Assembly (NCBI RefSeq): GCF_900111195.1
Contig: NZ_FOGL01000005.1
Span: forward strand, 62,001-126,000
Origin: Gracilibacillus ureilyticus
Lineage (GTDB): Bacteria; Bacillota; Bacilli; Bacillales; Amphibacillaceae
Reading direction: 5' to 3'
Length of the DNA stretch: 64,000 nucleotides
The position numbers and the translations under genes were made by a program. This document shows positions 37,417 through 45,927 of this stretch, piece by piece. Under the pieces are notes generated by a model. That model was not told where the DNA came from and made no database searches. It worked only from the letters and a program-made list of their open reading frames with translations. Position 1 is the stretch's first letter; each line of letters opens with the position of its first letter.

Positions 37417-38592
37417 ATGACAAAATTATTATTGCCAAATAAAGACCGCAAGCTCTATTCTTATGAAACAAGGGAATTTCAACGATTTGAAATTCCACAG
37501 GATAAACCATTTAAGAAAAGAATTGCATTCTCCGCAGCACATGTTGTAGCTGACCCGCTTTCTGTTTCTGATCCGACCTTGGATGGCCAGATTGACTGGG
37601 ACAAAACAATGGAGTATCGCCACTATTTATGGTCACTTGGTCTGTCTGTGGCAGAAGCAATGGATACTGCACAACGGGGAATGGGCTTAAACTGGGACAG
37701 AGCAAAAGAATTAATTTCCAGGTCTGTAAGGGAAGCAAAATCTGTTGGGGGAAAGGTTGCTAGTGGCGTAGGAACAGATCATCTAGCACCAACACCAGCA
37801 GTATCTTTAGAAGATGTAGAGAGAGCATATGAAGAGCAGGTGTCGTTTGTTGAAGGGGAAGGCGGGAAGATTATTTTAATGGCGAGCCGTGCATTAGCTG
37901 CATGTGCGAAAGGACCTGAAGATTATCAACGTGTTTATAATAAAATTTTGCAAAATGTAAAGGAGCCAGTAATTTTGCATTGGCTTGGTGATATGTTTGA
38001 TCCTGCATTAGAGGGGTACTGGGGCTTCGAAGATACAGACAAAGCGATGGAAGTGTGTCTGCAGATTATACGGGATAATGAAACAAAAGTGGATGGGATT
38101 AAAATTTCTCTTCTTGATGCGCAGAAAGAGGTTGATATGCGCAGATTATTACCGGAAAGCGTTCGGATGTATACAGGAGATGACTTTAATTATCCTGAAC
38201 TGATCAAAGGGGATGATCAAGGATACAGCCATGCATTATTAGGTATATTTGATGCAATCGCACCAGCGGCAGCGGCAGCAATGCATGCAGTTGATGCAGA
38301 TGACTGGAATTCGTATGATGCAATACTCGAAAAAACAGTCCCGCTCTCCCGGCATATCTTTGAGGCACCGACATTTTCCTATAAAACAGGGGTTGTCTTT
38401 ATGGCTTATCTGAATGGTCATCAAGATCACTTCCGGATGATTGGCGGTAAAGAAGGGGCACGTTCCATTATACATTTGTCTGATTTGTTCGTACTGGCCG
38501 ATGAAGCTGGCTTGTTACGAGATCCAGAACTGGCGACAAAGAGAATGAAGGTAGCGTTAGAGTTAGCAGGTATAGAACAGGGGGCACGTTAA
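37417..38592 (+). CDS. DUF993 family protein (dihydrodipicolinate synthase-like TIM barrel)
   Basis: A 391-residue protein of the DUF993 family, distantly like dihydrodipicolinate synthase/N-acetylneuraminate lyase. The stretch DGIKISLLDAQKEV aligns by eye with the GxKxSxxD motif holding the Schiff-base Lys of those class I aldolases, so a lysine-dependent aldolase or dehydratase reaction is plausible. No member is known to me with a defined reaction. AAGGGGG ribosome site. It is flanked by a dehydrogenase and a sugar isomerase in one operon, consistent with retro-aldol cleavage of an oxidised sugar. Confidence 0.82.
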   Translation: MTKLLLPNKDRKLYSYETREFQRFEIPQDKPFKKRIAFSAAHVVADPLSVSDPTLDGQIDWDKTMEYRHYLWSLGLSVAEAMDTAQRGMGLNWDRAKELISRSVREAKSVGGKVASGVGTDHLAPTPAVSLEDVERAYEEQVSFVEGEGGKIILMASRALAACAKGPEDYQRVYNKILQNVKEPVILHWLGDMFDPALEGYWGFEDTDKAMEVCLQIIRDNETKVDGIKISLLDAQKEVDMRRLLPESVRMYTGDDFNYPELIKGDDQGYSHALLGIFDAIAPAAAAAMHAVDADDWNSYDAILEKTVPLSRHIFEAPTFSYKTGVVFMAYLNGHQDHFRMIGGKEGARSIIHLSDLFVLADEAGLLRDPELATKRMKVALELAGIEQGAR

Positions 38593-39410
38593 TGACTGAT
38601 AAGCTATTGAACCGTTTAAGTCTTAATCAGATTACTGTTGACCAATGGACTTTAAAAGAAGCAGTAGAAGGGTGTCTTCACCAGGATGTACCGTGGATTT
38701 CTGTATGGCGGCACAAGATAGAAGAAATAGGATTGAAACAGAGTAAGAAACTGATCCAGGACTCTGGTTTAAAAGTTTCCAGTATTTGTCGTGGAGGGAT
38801 GTTCCCTGCTGCAACTGCGAAAGAAAGAGCAACGAAAATTGATGATAATAAACGGGCAGTCGAAGAAGCTGCTGAACTGGGAACAGATACACTTGTCTTA
38901 GTTTGCGGACAGAGTGCAGACAGGGACATCGATACAGCTAGAGAGCAAGTCGCAGAAGGGATCGATATGCTAGTGCCTTTTGCAAAGGATTACGGGGTAA
39001 AGCTTGCTATTGAACCGCTTCATCCAATGTTTGCTGCAGACCGTTCCGTTATTAATACAATGGACCAGGCAACAACCATTGCTGAAAAATATGATTCGAA
39101 TGAAGTCGGGGTTATTGTTGATGTTTATCATGTATGGTGGGACCCAAATCTGTACAAAGAAATTGAAAGAGCCAAAGGGAGGATCCTCGGTTTTCATGTG
39201 TCAGATTGGAAGGTTCCAATGCCAGATATGTTTGCAGGGCGTGCTATGATGGGTGAAGGCGTAATAGAAATCAATCGTATGAGAAAAGCGGTTGAAGAGG
39301 CAGGCTATGATGGGCCGATTGAGGTTGAAATTATAAATAAATTACTTTGGGAACGTAATGGGGATGAAATACTGAGTGAAGTGAAACAGTGTTTTGTAAA
39401 GCATGTATAA
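38592..39410 (+). CDS. Sugar phosphate isomerase/epimerase (xylose isomerase-like TIM barrel)
   Basis: A 272-residue TIM-barrel of the AP endonuclease 2/xylose isomerase-like superfamily. Metal-binding candidates are in LAIEPLHPMFAADRSV (Glu), VIVDVYHVWWDPNL (Asp, His), RILGFHVSDWKVP (His) and the C-terminal GPIEVEIINKLLWE (Glu). The ATG shares one base with the DUF993 stop codon, giving tight coupling. It ends the operon, followed by a terminator. It probably isomerises the keto-sugar of this pathway. The substrate is not known. Confidence 0.85.
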   Translation: MTDKLLNRLSLNQITVDQWTLKEAVEGCLHQDVPWISVWRHKIEEIGLKQSKKLIQDSGLKVSSICRGGMFPAATAKERATKIDDNKRAVEEAAELGTDTLVLVCGQSADRDIDTAREQVAEGIDMLVPFAKDYGVKLAIEPLHPMFAADRSVINTMDQATTIAEKYDSNEVGVIVDVYHVWWDPNLYKEIERAKGRILGFHVSDWKVPMPDMFAGRAMMGEGVIEINRMRKAVEEAGYDGPIEVEIINKLLWERNGDEILSEVKQCFVKHV

Positions 39411-39426
39411 TATTTAGAGAGAAAAG

Positions 39427-39467
39427 CTGTTCAAAAATGTTACCTGATAATTTTTGAACAGTTTTTT
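39427..39467 (+). terminator. Intrinsic terminator of the DUF993 operon
   Basis: CTGTTCAAAAA and TTTTTGAACAG form an 11-bp stem with a 13-nt loop, followed by six Ts. Confidence 0.88.
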
Positions 39468-39523
39468 CTATAGACAGAATCGGTCTGTATTTAAAATAGC
39501 GTATGATCATAGAGACGCTGATG

Positions 39524-39901
39524 CTATTCAATCTGACCAAGAATCTCATTTAATTGTAATGGGGTAATTGTGCCCTGATGAAAGAATAGTTGCCACCTGT
39601 TATCGGTCAATTTCCATATCGAACTTCTTAGCGTGTTCCGGTTTCTTGTTTTATCTACAATATAATAGGTAGTTAATACCACATCTGCTGATAAAGGATA
39701 AATATTATAATTATGTAATGACATCTCGGTTAATACGACACCACTTTCGAGACAATCTTTCTTGTTACAAGTATACCCCGATGACCCAAATTCGAAAAAA
39801 TCGTCTGCAAGTATTTTTCCAAGTTTTTCCGGACTTTTTCGTACATCAAGATTGATATGGCTTTCCTCTAATTCTTTTAAGTGTTCCTTCAGATTATTCA
39901 T
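39524..39901 (-). CDS. NTF2-like (DUF4440) protein
   Basis: A 125-residue cystatin/NTF2-like fold protein. The pattern HINLDVRKSPEKLGKILADDFFEFGSS near the N-terminus and the C-terminal TLRSSIWKLTDNRWQLFFHQGT are typical of DUF4440 proteins related to SnoaL and ketosteroid isomerase. Role unknown; many bind small ligands. The ATG at 39901 is 6 nt downstream of an in-frame TTG, and neither has a strong ribosome site. Two cysteines (GYTCNKKDCLES) lie close together. Confidence 0.75.
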   Translation of the reverse strand: MNNLKEHLKELEESHINLDVRKSPEKLGKILADDFFEFGSSGYTCNKKDCLESGVVLTEMSLHNYNIYPLSADVVLTTYYIVDKTRNRNTLRSSIWKLTDNRWQLFFHQGTITPLQLNEILGQIE

Positions 39902-39985
39902 TTCCAACCAACCCTACCTTCCCAATATATTTGGCAAAGGCTCAAAGGGGATAGATATCACCCCCCATTGAGCTAAATAACCAAT

Positions 39986-40912
39986 TTAGAAATTTACATT
40001 TTGCGGATGAGCTTCTGATACCATGTGTAAATCAGCAGCTTTTGCATTAGAGATAACTTGTTCTTCATTCTTACAGCCTGGAATAACAGTAGTTACCGCT
40101 TCATGTTTTAGACACCATGCTAATGCCCAACTTGCCATATCTACACCCTCAGGTAACTCGTGATAAGCAATTTCATCGACTAATTTCAGTTTGCGTTCTG
40201 TTTCTTTTTGATCATGCCGGGAACGGACATCATTACTGGTAAAAGTAGCACCAGGCTTATACTTCCCGCTTAAATAACCGCTTGCAAGAGGTACCCTTGC
40301 AAGTACTCCAAGATCCTGATTAATGGCAGATGGGTAAATTTCCTCTTCTGGAGCTCGATCAAGCCGGTTATAAACAACCTGAATTGCTTCTGCCCCTACA
40401 TCAGTCGCTCTGTCAGTTTGATAACTATCCGTATTTCCTGCAAGTGATATCGCAAGATGGCGGATTTTTCCTGCTTGTTTCTGTTTGTCGAGCATCGTCC
40501 ATAGGTCATCATTATTAAATTCGTCATCTGTGCAAGAATGTGCCTGATACAAATCAATATAGTCGGTTTTCAATGAACGAAGTGAACTATCCAATTGTTT
40601 TAATACTTCATCTGCAGACCAATGCCTTGTACGCTCAAAGTTACTGTGGAAATGATGGCCAAATTTCGTTGCAATAACCCAATCGTCTCTGTGATCACGG
40701 CTTATAAAATCACCGATGAATCGTTCAGATAGATGATCGCCATAACATTCTGCTGTATCAATAAGATTAATGCCCTGATGTTTAGCCTGGTGCAGAATGG
40801 CGTCAACCTCTTTTTGTGTGAAATCTTTCCCCCATTCCCCACCATATTGCCATGTTCCAATTCCAACAACAGATACATTTAGATTCGTTCTTCCAAGACG
40901 TCGATACTTCAT
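39986..40912 (-). CDS. Aldo/keto reductase
   Basis: A 308-residue NADPH-dependent reductase with an (alpha/beta)8 barrel. The catalytic Asp and Tyr are in NLIDTAECYGDHLSERFIG, Lys in VIATKFGHH and His in YQAHSCTDD. TVIPGCKNEEQVISNA is the cofactor-binding end. The start at 40912 (MKYRRLGRTNLNVS) follows GAGAGGTG. Reduces aldehydes or sugars; substrate unknown. It lies upstream of the NTF2-like gene on the same strand, with a GC-rich inverted repeat between them. Confidence 0.92.
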   Translation of the reverse strand: MKYRRLGRTNLNVSVVGIGTWQYGGEWGKDFTQKEVDAILHQAKHQGINLIDTAECYGDHLSERFIGDFISRDHRDDWVIATKFGHHFHSNFERTRHWSADEVLKQLDSSLRSLKTDYIDLYQAHSCTDDEFNNDDLWTMLDKQKQAGKIRHLAISLAGNTDSYQTDRATDVGAEAIQVVYNRLDRAPEEEIYPSAINQDLGVLARVPLASGYLSGKYKPGATFTSNDVRSRHDQKETERKLKLVDEIAYHELPEGVDMASWALAWCLKHEAVTTVIPGCKNEEQVISNAKAADLHMVSEAHPQNVNF

Positions 40913-41046
40913 TGTTTGCACCTCTCTCAATAGAATTGTATTTTGCAGGGTTACTTTATTTCAAACTGTTCATTGAAAACGCTACATGTATAGAATAAAC
41001 AAATTCGGCCTTGTTGTCACAAGTTAGACATAAATATTTGAATAAA

Positions 41047-41063
41047 TTGTGAAGTATTGAACA
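41047..41063 (+). repeat. DoxX-region repeat motif, copy 1
   Basis: TTGTGAAGTATTGAACA. The first of three copies of a 17-nt motif around the two DoxX genes. It differs from copy 2 at one position. The left half TTGTGAA equals a Rex half-site, but the right half does not match TTCACAA. Confidence 0.6.
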
Positions 41064-41132
41064 TTATTATTCCATTAAACGAAAATCATGATATTATATA
41101 AGTGTAAACAAGATATCTGATTACACAATATA

Positions 41133-41149
41133 TTGTGAAATATTGAACA
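41133..41149 (+). repeat. DoxX-region repeat motif, copy 2
   Basis: TTGTGAAATATTGAACA, just upstream of the first DoxX ribosome site. It overlaps a perfect 14-bp palindrome CACAATATATTGTG at 41124-41137. Likely a repressor or redox-regulator binding site near the transcript start. Confidence 0.6.
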
Positions 41150-41171
41150 AATAAAAAAGGAGTTGGATGAA

Positions 41172-41687
41172 ATGTTTGTAGAGTTTTTAAGAAGTAACAA
41201 AATAGTAGCTGGTTTATTAGCAATTATTCGTATTTATTTAGGGTATCAATGGATGACAGCAGGCTGGGGGAAAATGACAGGTGGATTTGAAGCAAGAGGA
41301 TTTCTTCAGGGGGCAATTGAAAAAGCTTCAGGAGATCATCCGGCAGTACAAGGATGGTGGGCAGCATTTTTAGAAAAAGTCGCACTTCCAGGAGCTGACC
41401 TCTTTACTTTCTTAGTTATGTGGGGCGAACTCTTAGTAGGAATTGCACTCATTCTAGGTGTATTTACAAACTTTGCAGCATTAATGGGTATTATAATGAA
41501 TTTTGCCTTCGTTTTCAGCGGAACCGTAAGCACAAACGGCCAAATGATTCTATTAACAGCTTTCTTGTTAGTTGCAGGTTACAATGCAGGCAAATTTGGA
41601 TTAGACAGATTTGTTATTCCGTTTCTCCGTCATAAAGTAATGGAAAGAAAGAACCGTTTAAAAGGCGTTATAGCTGAAGCACACTAA
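41172..41687 (+). CDS. DoxX family membrane protein (copy 1)
   Basis: A 171-residue DoxX protein with four membrane spans. Core motifs are YLGYQWMTAGWGKMTGGF and the TFLVMWGELLVGIALILG span. The family is linked to thiol and oxidative stress and to quinone/terminal oxidase functions, but its reaction is not settled. The ATG at 41172 has AAAGGAG upstream. A second, highly similar copy follows after 62 nt. Their long shared stretch (from DHPAVQGWW to the GYNAG region) shows a recent tandem duplication, while the C-terminal tails differ. Confidence 0.88.
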   Translation: MFVEFLRSNKIVAGLLAIIRIYLGYQWMTAGWGKMTGGFEARGFLQGAIEKASGDHPAVQGWWAAFLEKVALPGADLFTFLVMWGELLVGIALILGVFTNFAALMGIIMNFAFVFSGTVSTNGQMILLTAFLLVAGYNAGKFGLDRFVIPFLRHKVMERKNRLKGVIAEAH

Positions 41688-41700
41688 ATAATGAGCAATT

Positions 41701-41717
41701 ATGTGAAGAGTTGAACA
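41701..41717 (+). repeat. DoxX-region repeat motif, copy 3
   Basis: ATGTGAAGAGTTGAACA matches copy 1 at 14 of 17 positions. It sits between the two DoxX genes, about 33 nt before the second start. Confidence 0.55.
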
Positions 41718-41749
41718 AAATAATAAAAATTTTGAAGGAGTGTTTGAAA

Positions 41750-42265
41750 ATGTTTGTAAATTTATTAAGAGAAAATCGTATAGTGGCAGCAATCTTAACA
41801 TTTATTAGAGTATATATCGGGTACCAATGGTTAGTTGGCGGTTGGGGAAAAATAACTGGCGGTTTTGATGCAGAGGGATTTATTCAGGGAGCAATTGGAA
41901 AGGCAACCGGAGATCATCCTGCAGTACAAGGATGGTGGGCAACATTTTTAGAGAATGTGGCACTCCCTGGAGCGGATATCTTTACCTTCCTTGTAATGTG
42001 GGGTGAATTATTAGTTGGTATTGCTTTAATCCTGGGTGTATTTACAAACTTCGCTGCATTAATGGGGATATTAATGAACTTCGCTTTCCTTTTAAGCGGG
42101 ACTGTCAGCACGAACGGTCAAATGATTTTACTTACATTATTCTTGTTAGTTGCGGGTTATAATGCAGGAAGATTTGGATTAGACCATTATGTTATTCCAT
42201 TTGTAAGAAAAATATATACAAAAAATGAAAAAACAGCTTATGTTAAACCAGTTGAAGCTCACTAA
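41750..42265 (+). CDS. DoxX family membrane protein (copy 2)
   Basis: A 171-residue paralog of the preceding protein. Spans and the GYQWLVGGWGKITGGF motif match copy 1. The tail (KIYTKNEKTAYVKPVEAH) is different but also ends in EAH. GAAGGAG lies 9 nt before the ATG at 41750. A strong terminator follows, so the pair forms a two-gene operon. The two may form a heteromer, or one may be a dosage copy. Confidence 0.88.
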   Translation: MFVNLLRENRIVAAILTFIRVYIGYQWLVGGWGKITGGFDAEGFIQGAIGKATGDHPAVQGWWATFLENVALPGADIFTFLVMWGELLVGIALILGVFTNFAALMGILMNFAFLLSGTVSTNGQMILLTLFLLVAGYNAGRFGLDHYVIPFVRKIYTKNEKTAYVKPVEAH

Positions 42266-42280
42266 GGCGAATTAGAAAAA

Positions 42281-42320
42281 TAAAACCATGATCAATATCA
42301 GATCATGGTTTTATTTTTTT
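42281..42320 (+). terminator. Intrinsic terminator after the DoxX pair
   Basis: TAAAACCATGATC and GATCATGGTTTTA form a perfect 13-bp stem with a 7-nt loop, followed by seven Ts. Confidence 0.93.
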
Positions 42321-42450
42321 GAAAAAAAAAGGCACCCATACTCTCATATGGATGCAAAGGGGGACAATCTATTTTGAATCAAAATACTGTACATGTATTC
42401 ATTCGTCTCGAATAGAAGAATGAACAGTATATGTACACAACAACTAATAT

Positions 42451-42464
42451 TGTAACCGTTTACA
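42451..42464. promoter_or_regulatory. cre-like box
   Basis: TGTAACCGTTTACA is a perfect palindrome except at the centre and matches TGWAARCGYTWNCA at 13 of 14 positions. It lies 145 nt before the hypothetical gene at 42609. Probable CcpA target, or another LacI-family site. Confidence 0.55.
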
Positions 42465-42608
42465 GTATATAAAATAAAGAAAGGGTTTACAATAGGCAAA
42501 TAGACTCATTTTTAATGAAGAAAATGTAAATAATAAAATAGAATGGCTTTGAATATGCTTCATTAGAGGGTTTTATATATAAAAATGGTACAAGGCTGAG
42601 GTGAAAGT

Positions 42609-43088
42609 ATGCGATATTTTTATAAAAGAAATCGATTATTGCAATGGAAAAATATCATATTAATTTTCATATTTATTGGTTTCCTCATACTGTTATATTT
42701 GTTTATTAGTAGTCTGTTTAGTCCTGAAAAAAAAGCAGAGCGGGCATTGGAGTTATTTTATAACTATGAACAAACAGGAGACTTTGCAAATTCATGGGAA
42801 TTGTTTCATTCATTTATGAAAGAAAAATTGGAAAAAAATATTTACATGCAGGAACGTACCAGTATGCTTAAAGAGAACTTTGGCGTCAGTTCGTTTGAAT
42901 ACAGTTATTCAAAAGTGGAAGAATTACCAAAGTGGCGGATGAGTGATGAAGTACCGGAGATATTAAATGTATATCACTATACTGTAACCCAATCATTTTC
43001 AAGTAAGTATGGATCATTTGAAATTCGACAGCCTGTTTATGTAACGATGGAGGGCGACGAGTGGGTGATTTTATGGAATTATAACTAA
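42609..43088 (+). CDS. Membrane-anchored hypothetical protein
   Basis: A 159-residue protein. A basic N-terminus (RYFYKRNRLLQWKN) precedes one membrane span (~16-37), then an extracytoplasmic domain beginning SPEKKAERALELFYNYEQTGDFANSW. The helix-rich start and WVILWNYN-type end resemble the NTF2-like domains found at the front of some penicillin-binding proteins, but I cannot assign a family. GAGGTGAAAG precedes the ATG. It stands alone between the DoxX genes and the glucuronate regulator. Confidence 0.72.
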   Translation: MRYFYKRNRLLQWKNIILIFIFIGFLILLYLFISSLFSPEKKAERALELFYNYEQTGDFANSWELFHSFMKEKLEKNIYMQERTSMLKENFGVSSFEYSYSKVEELPKWRMSDEVPEILNVYHYTVTQSFSSKYGSFEIRQPVYVTMEGDEWVILWNYN

Positions 43089-43114
43089 TGGTTTTAGAAA
43101 AATCGTCTCAATAG

Positions 43115-43163
43115 TTGAATTTAACGAAAAAAAAACGTATAATTTAATCTACCATACTAGTAT
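43115..43163 (+). promoter_or_regulatory. Promoter and operator of the glucuronoxylan gene cluster
   Basis: TTGAAT (43115-43120), a 17-nt spacer and TATAAT (43138-43143) form a good vegetative promoter. A perfect 10-bp palindrome ATACTAGTAT (43154-43163) lies just past the expected start point, the position for a repressor. Palindromes of this kind fit GntR/FadR-type regulators such as the one encoded immediately downstream, so autoregulation is likely. Confidence 0.7.
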
Positions 43164-43181
43164 AAATTATGAGGTGTTAAA

Positions 43182-43859
43182 ATGGTTGTTCAAAGACAAA
43201 GAGCAAAAGGATCTTCAAGGGATTATGTCTACAGGATTATAAAGGAACAGATAATGAATGGTGAGATTTCACCAGGAACAAAATTATCAGAAAAAGAAAT
43301 TTCCGAGAAGCTGGAGGTTAGTAGAACACCCGTAAGAGAGGCTTTCCTGCAACTTAATCAGGAAGGGTTATTAGGTGTATTTCCCCAAATTGGAACAATT
43401 GTAACAAAAATTGACTTAAAGTCTGTCGAAGAAGGCAGATTTGTTCGCGAAAATATTGAAAAGGCTATCGTGAGAGAAGCGGCAGAGTCGATGGATGAGG
43501 AAGCTTTATTGCAGATCGAAACAAACTTAACACTTCAGGAATTTTCATTGGGAAAAGGGTCCTATCAACGGTTGTTCGAACTGGATGATGAATTTCATCG
43601 TTTATTGTATAAAGGCTGTGACAAGCTGCGTTCATGGGAAATGGTTAAAAGGATGAATATCCAATTTGACAGACTGCGCCTGTTAAGACTTGCTGTAAAC
43701 CATGATTGGAAAATTATTGTGTCACAACACCGCCAAGTTTTTGAAGCAATTTCTGCCCGGAATGCGGAATTAGCGGAAGAAACAATAATTGAGCATCTCC
43801 GGTTAGTAGATATAGAAAAAGATGCATTAAGAGAAGAGAATCCGAATTTTTTTACATAA
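43182..43859 (+). CDS. GntR family (FadR/FCD type) regulator, UxuR-like
   Basis: A 225-residue regulator. The N-terminal winged helix has the family signature LSEKEISEKLEVSRTPVREAFLQL. The C-terminal FCD domain has the Asp/His metal-site pattern LDDEFHRLLYKG and HRQVFEAISARNAELAEETI. Such proteins respond to sugar acids. It leads an operon with alpha-glucuronidase and mannonate dehydratase, so glucuronate or an uxu intermediate is the likely effector. GAGGTG before ATG. Confidence 0.9.
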   Translation: MVVQRQRAKGSSRDYVYRIIKEQIMNGEISPGTKLSEKEISEKLEVSRTPVREAFLQLNQEGLLGVFPQIGTIVTKIDLKSVEEGRFVRENIEKAIVREAAESMDEEALLQIETNLTLQEFSLGKGSYQRLFELDDEFHRLLYKGCDKLRSWEMVKRMNIQFDRLRLLRLAVNHDWKIIVSQHRQVFEAISARNAELAEETIIEHLRLVDIEKDALREENPNFFT

Positions 43860-43878
43860 TTAAAGGAGTTGGGAACAA

Positions 43879-45909
43879 ATGCAAACAAGTACAATGTATA
43901 ATATGTGGCTTCAATATAAGATAGTGAACGAGAATAATAAAGATTTTTGGAGAGAAGTGGCGGTACTGAGTAATTCATGTATCGCCAGGTCCATTAAGGA
44001 AGAACTAAGATTTGCATTGAACAGTATGTATAAAATAGCCCCCGACATTACCACTAATCACCAAGCTAAAATTGTAATCGGTGTCATAAAGGAAATTAGC
44101 GGGCTGCTGAATGGGAAGCAAAAAGAGATAATTGCTGATTTACCGGAAGAAGGGTATTTGATAACAAATAACCAGGGTCAGCTTATACTTACTGGAAAAA
44201 CAGATAAAGCACTACTGTATGCTGTTTTTCATGTATTAAGAGAAGTCCAGCTTGGTAATGATGTTACTTCCCTGAATGTAGTTGAGGGGCCAAAAAACAT
44301 TCTTAGAATGGTCAACCAGTGGGATAATCTTGATGGCAGTGTCGAAAGAGGTTATTCAGGAAATTCTATATTCTATGAAAACGGGGAAATTGTTAAAGAC
44401 AAATCAAGGATCAGAGATTATGCAAGATTTCTTGCGTCTGTAGGAATTAATGCTATCTCTATAAATAATGTAAATGTATGGGAAGAAGAAACCTACTTCA
44501 TTACGAAGAAATACTTACCTGAGATAAAAGAAATTGCCGATATTTTTAAATCATATGGAGTAACCTTATATCTTAGCATAAATTTTGCAAGTCCTATAGC
44601 AATCGATGGGTTGGACACGGCAGATCCATTGGTAGATAAAGTGAGGAAATGGTGGAAAGAAAAAGTAACAGAAATTTATCAGTATATCCCTTACTTTGGT
44701 GGCTTTGTAGTTAAAGCAGATTCAGAACATCGTCCTGGGCCATTTACATATGGGAGAGACCATGCGGATGGATCGAATATGTTAGCAGAAGCTCTTGCTC
44801 CATACAATGGAAAGGTCATTTGGCGTTGTTTTGTTTACAATTGTGTGCAGGATTGGCGTGACCGCAGTACAGATAGAGCAAGAGCTGCATATGACCATTT
44901 CAAGCCATTAGATGGAAAGTTCCACGAAAATGTCATTTTACAAATAAAAAATGGGCCAATGGATTTTCAAGTCCGTGAACCAGTATCACCGTTAATAGGT
45001 GCAATGGAACATACGAATCAAATGGTCGAATTTCAGATAGCACAGGAGTATACCGGGCAACAAAGAGACTTATGTTATTTAATCCCGCAGTGGAAGCACG
45101 TTCTTAAGTTTGATACACATATAAAAGGAGAAGGAACGACAATAGAAGAAATAGTAGCAGGGAATGTTCATTCTTATAAATACAGTGGTCTAGCAGCAGT
45201 ATCGAATATTGGAAATGATGATAATTGGACAGGAAATACTTTAGCGCAGGCTAATTTATACGGGTATGGAAGACTGACATGGAATCCGGGATTAGCTGCA
45301 GAAACAATTGCGAAAGAATGGATCCAGCAGACATTTGGAAAAAAAGAATCAGTGCTTAAAACAATGGAAGAAATATTGATGGATTCATGGCATATCTATG
45401 AGAACTATACAGCACCACTGGGAATAGGCTGGATGGTAACCCCTCACTCGCATTACGGACCTAATATTGACGGCTATGAATATTCTAGATGGGGAACCTA
45501 TCATTTTGCAGACCGACAGGGTATAGGGGTAGACAGAACGATAGAAACAGGAACCGGGTATACCGCCCAGTATGAAATGCCTAACCAACTCCTGTATAAC
45601 AATATTGATACATGTCCTGATGAATTACTATTATTTTTCCACCACGTACCATACAAGTATACCTTGAAGAGCGGGAAAACAGTTATTCAACATATTTATG
45701 ACACCCATTTTTCAGGTTATGAACAAGTGGAACAGTTAATTAGTAAATGGGAAACTATAAAAGAACATATCGATGTACCGAGATATAAAAATATTAGCGA
45801 GCGTTTTTCTATGCAGAAAAGAAATGCAAAGGAATGGCGTGATCAAATAAATACCTATTTTTACCGCAAATCGGGAATTGAAGACGAAAAGAGAAGAACA
45901 ATTTATTGA
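43879..45909 (+). CDS. aguA: GH67 alpha-glucuronidase
   Basis: A 676-residue cytoplasmic enzyme of normal GH67 length. The catalytic triad positions are visible: E283 in [13 protein letters not shown] (acid), D362 in [10 protein letters not shown] and E390 in QIAQEYTGQ. Their spacing equals that of the Geobacillus stearothermophilus AguA residues E285, D364 and E392. It removes (4-O-methyl)glucuronic acid from the non-reducing end of imported aldouronic acids. AAAGGAG ribosome site. Followed after 18 nt by uxuA, which handles the released glucuronate branch. Confidence 0.97.
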   Translation: MQTSTMYNMWLQYKIVNENNKDFWREVAVLSNSCIARSIKEELRFALNSMYKIAPDITTNHQAKIVIGVIKEISGLLNGKQKEIIADLPEEGYLITNNQGQLILTGKTDKALLYAVFHVLREVQLGNDVTSLNVVEGPKNILRMVNQWDNLDGSVERGYSGNSIFYENGEIVKDKSRIRDYARFLASVGINAISINNVNVWEEETYFITKKYLPEIKEIADIFKSYGVTLYLSINFASPIAIDGLDTADPLVDKVRKWWKEKVTEIYQYIPYFGGFVVKADSEHRPGPFTYGRDHADGSNMLAEALAPYNGKVIWRCFVYNCVQDWRDRSTDRARAAYDHFKPLDGKFHENVILQIKNGPMDFQVREPVSPLIGAMEHTNQMVEFQIAQEYTGQQRDLCYLIPQWKHVLKFDTHIKGEGTTIEEIVAGNVHSYKYSGLAAVSNIGNDDNWTGNTLAQANLYGYGRLTWNPGLAAETIAKEWIQQTFGKKESVLKTMEEILMDSWHIYENYTAPLGIGWMVTPHSHYGPNIDGYEYSRWGTYHFADRQGIGVDRTIETGTGYTAQYEMPNQLLYNNIDTCPDELLLFFHHVPYKYTLKSGKTVIQHIYDTHFSGYEQVEQLISKWETIKEHIDVPRYKNISERFSMQKRNAKEWRDQINTYFYRKSGIEDEKRRTIY

Positions 45910-45927
45910 TATAAGGGAGGAAACATC

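Larger units (their letters stand above)
42266..42608. other. Gene-free stretch before the membrane-anchored hypothetical gene
   Basis: It contains the DoxX terminator, a cre-like box (42451-42464) and AT-rich DNA. An imperfect inverted repeat with GTACATGTATTCATTC on the left (about 42388-42403) and GAATGAACAGTATATGTAC on the right (to about 42436) may be an operator. No gene seen. Confidence 0.5.

Noticed and set aside
39940-39973. GC-rich inverted repeat GCTCAAAGGGG/CCCC...TTGAGC between the aldo/keto reductase and NTF2-like genes
   Set aside because: It could be a terminator on the minus strand, but the following bases are not T-rich, so I do not call it.
41047-41149. Rex or Fnr operator upstream of the DoxX genes
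   Set aside because: The left half TTGTGAA fits, but the right half TGAACA is neither TTCACAA nor TCACA in all three copies, so a named regulator is not supported.
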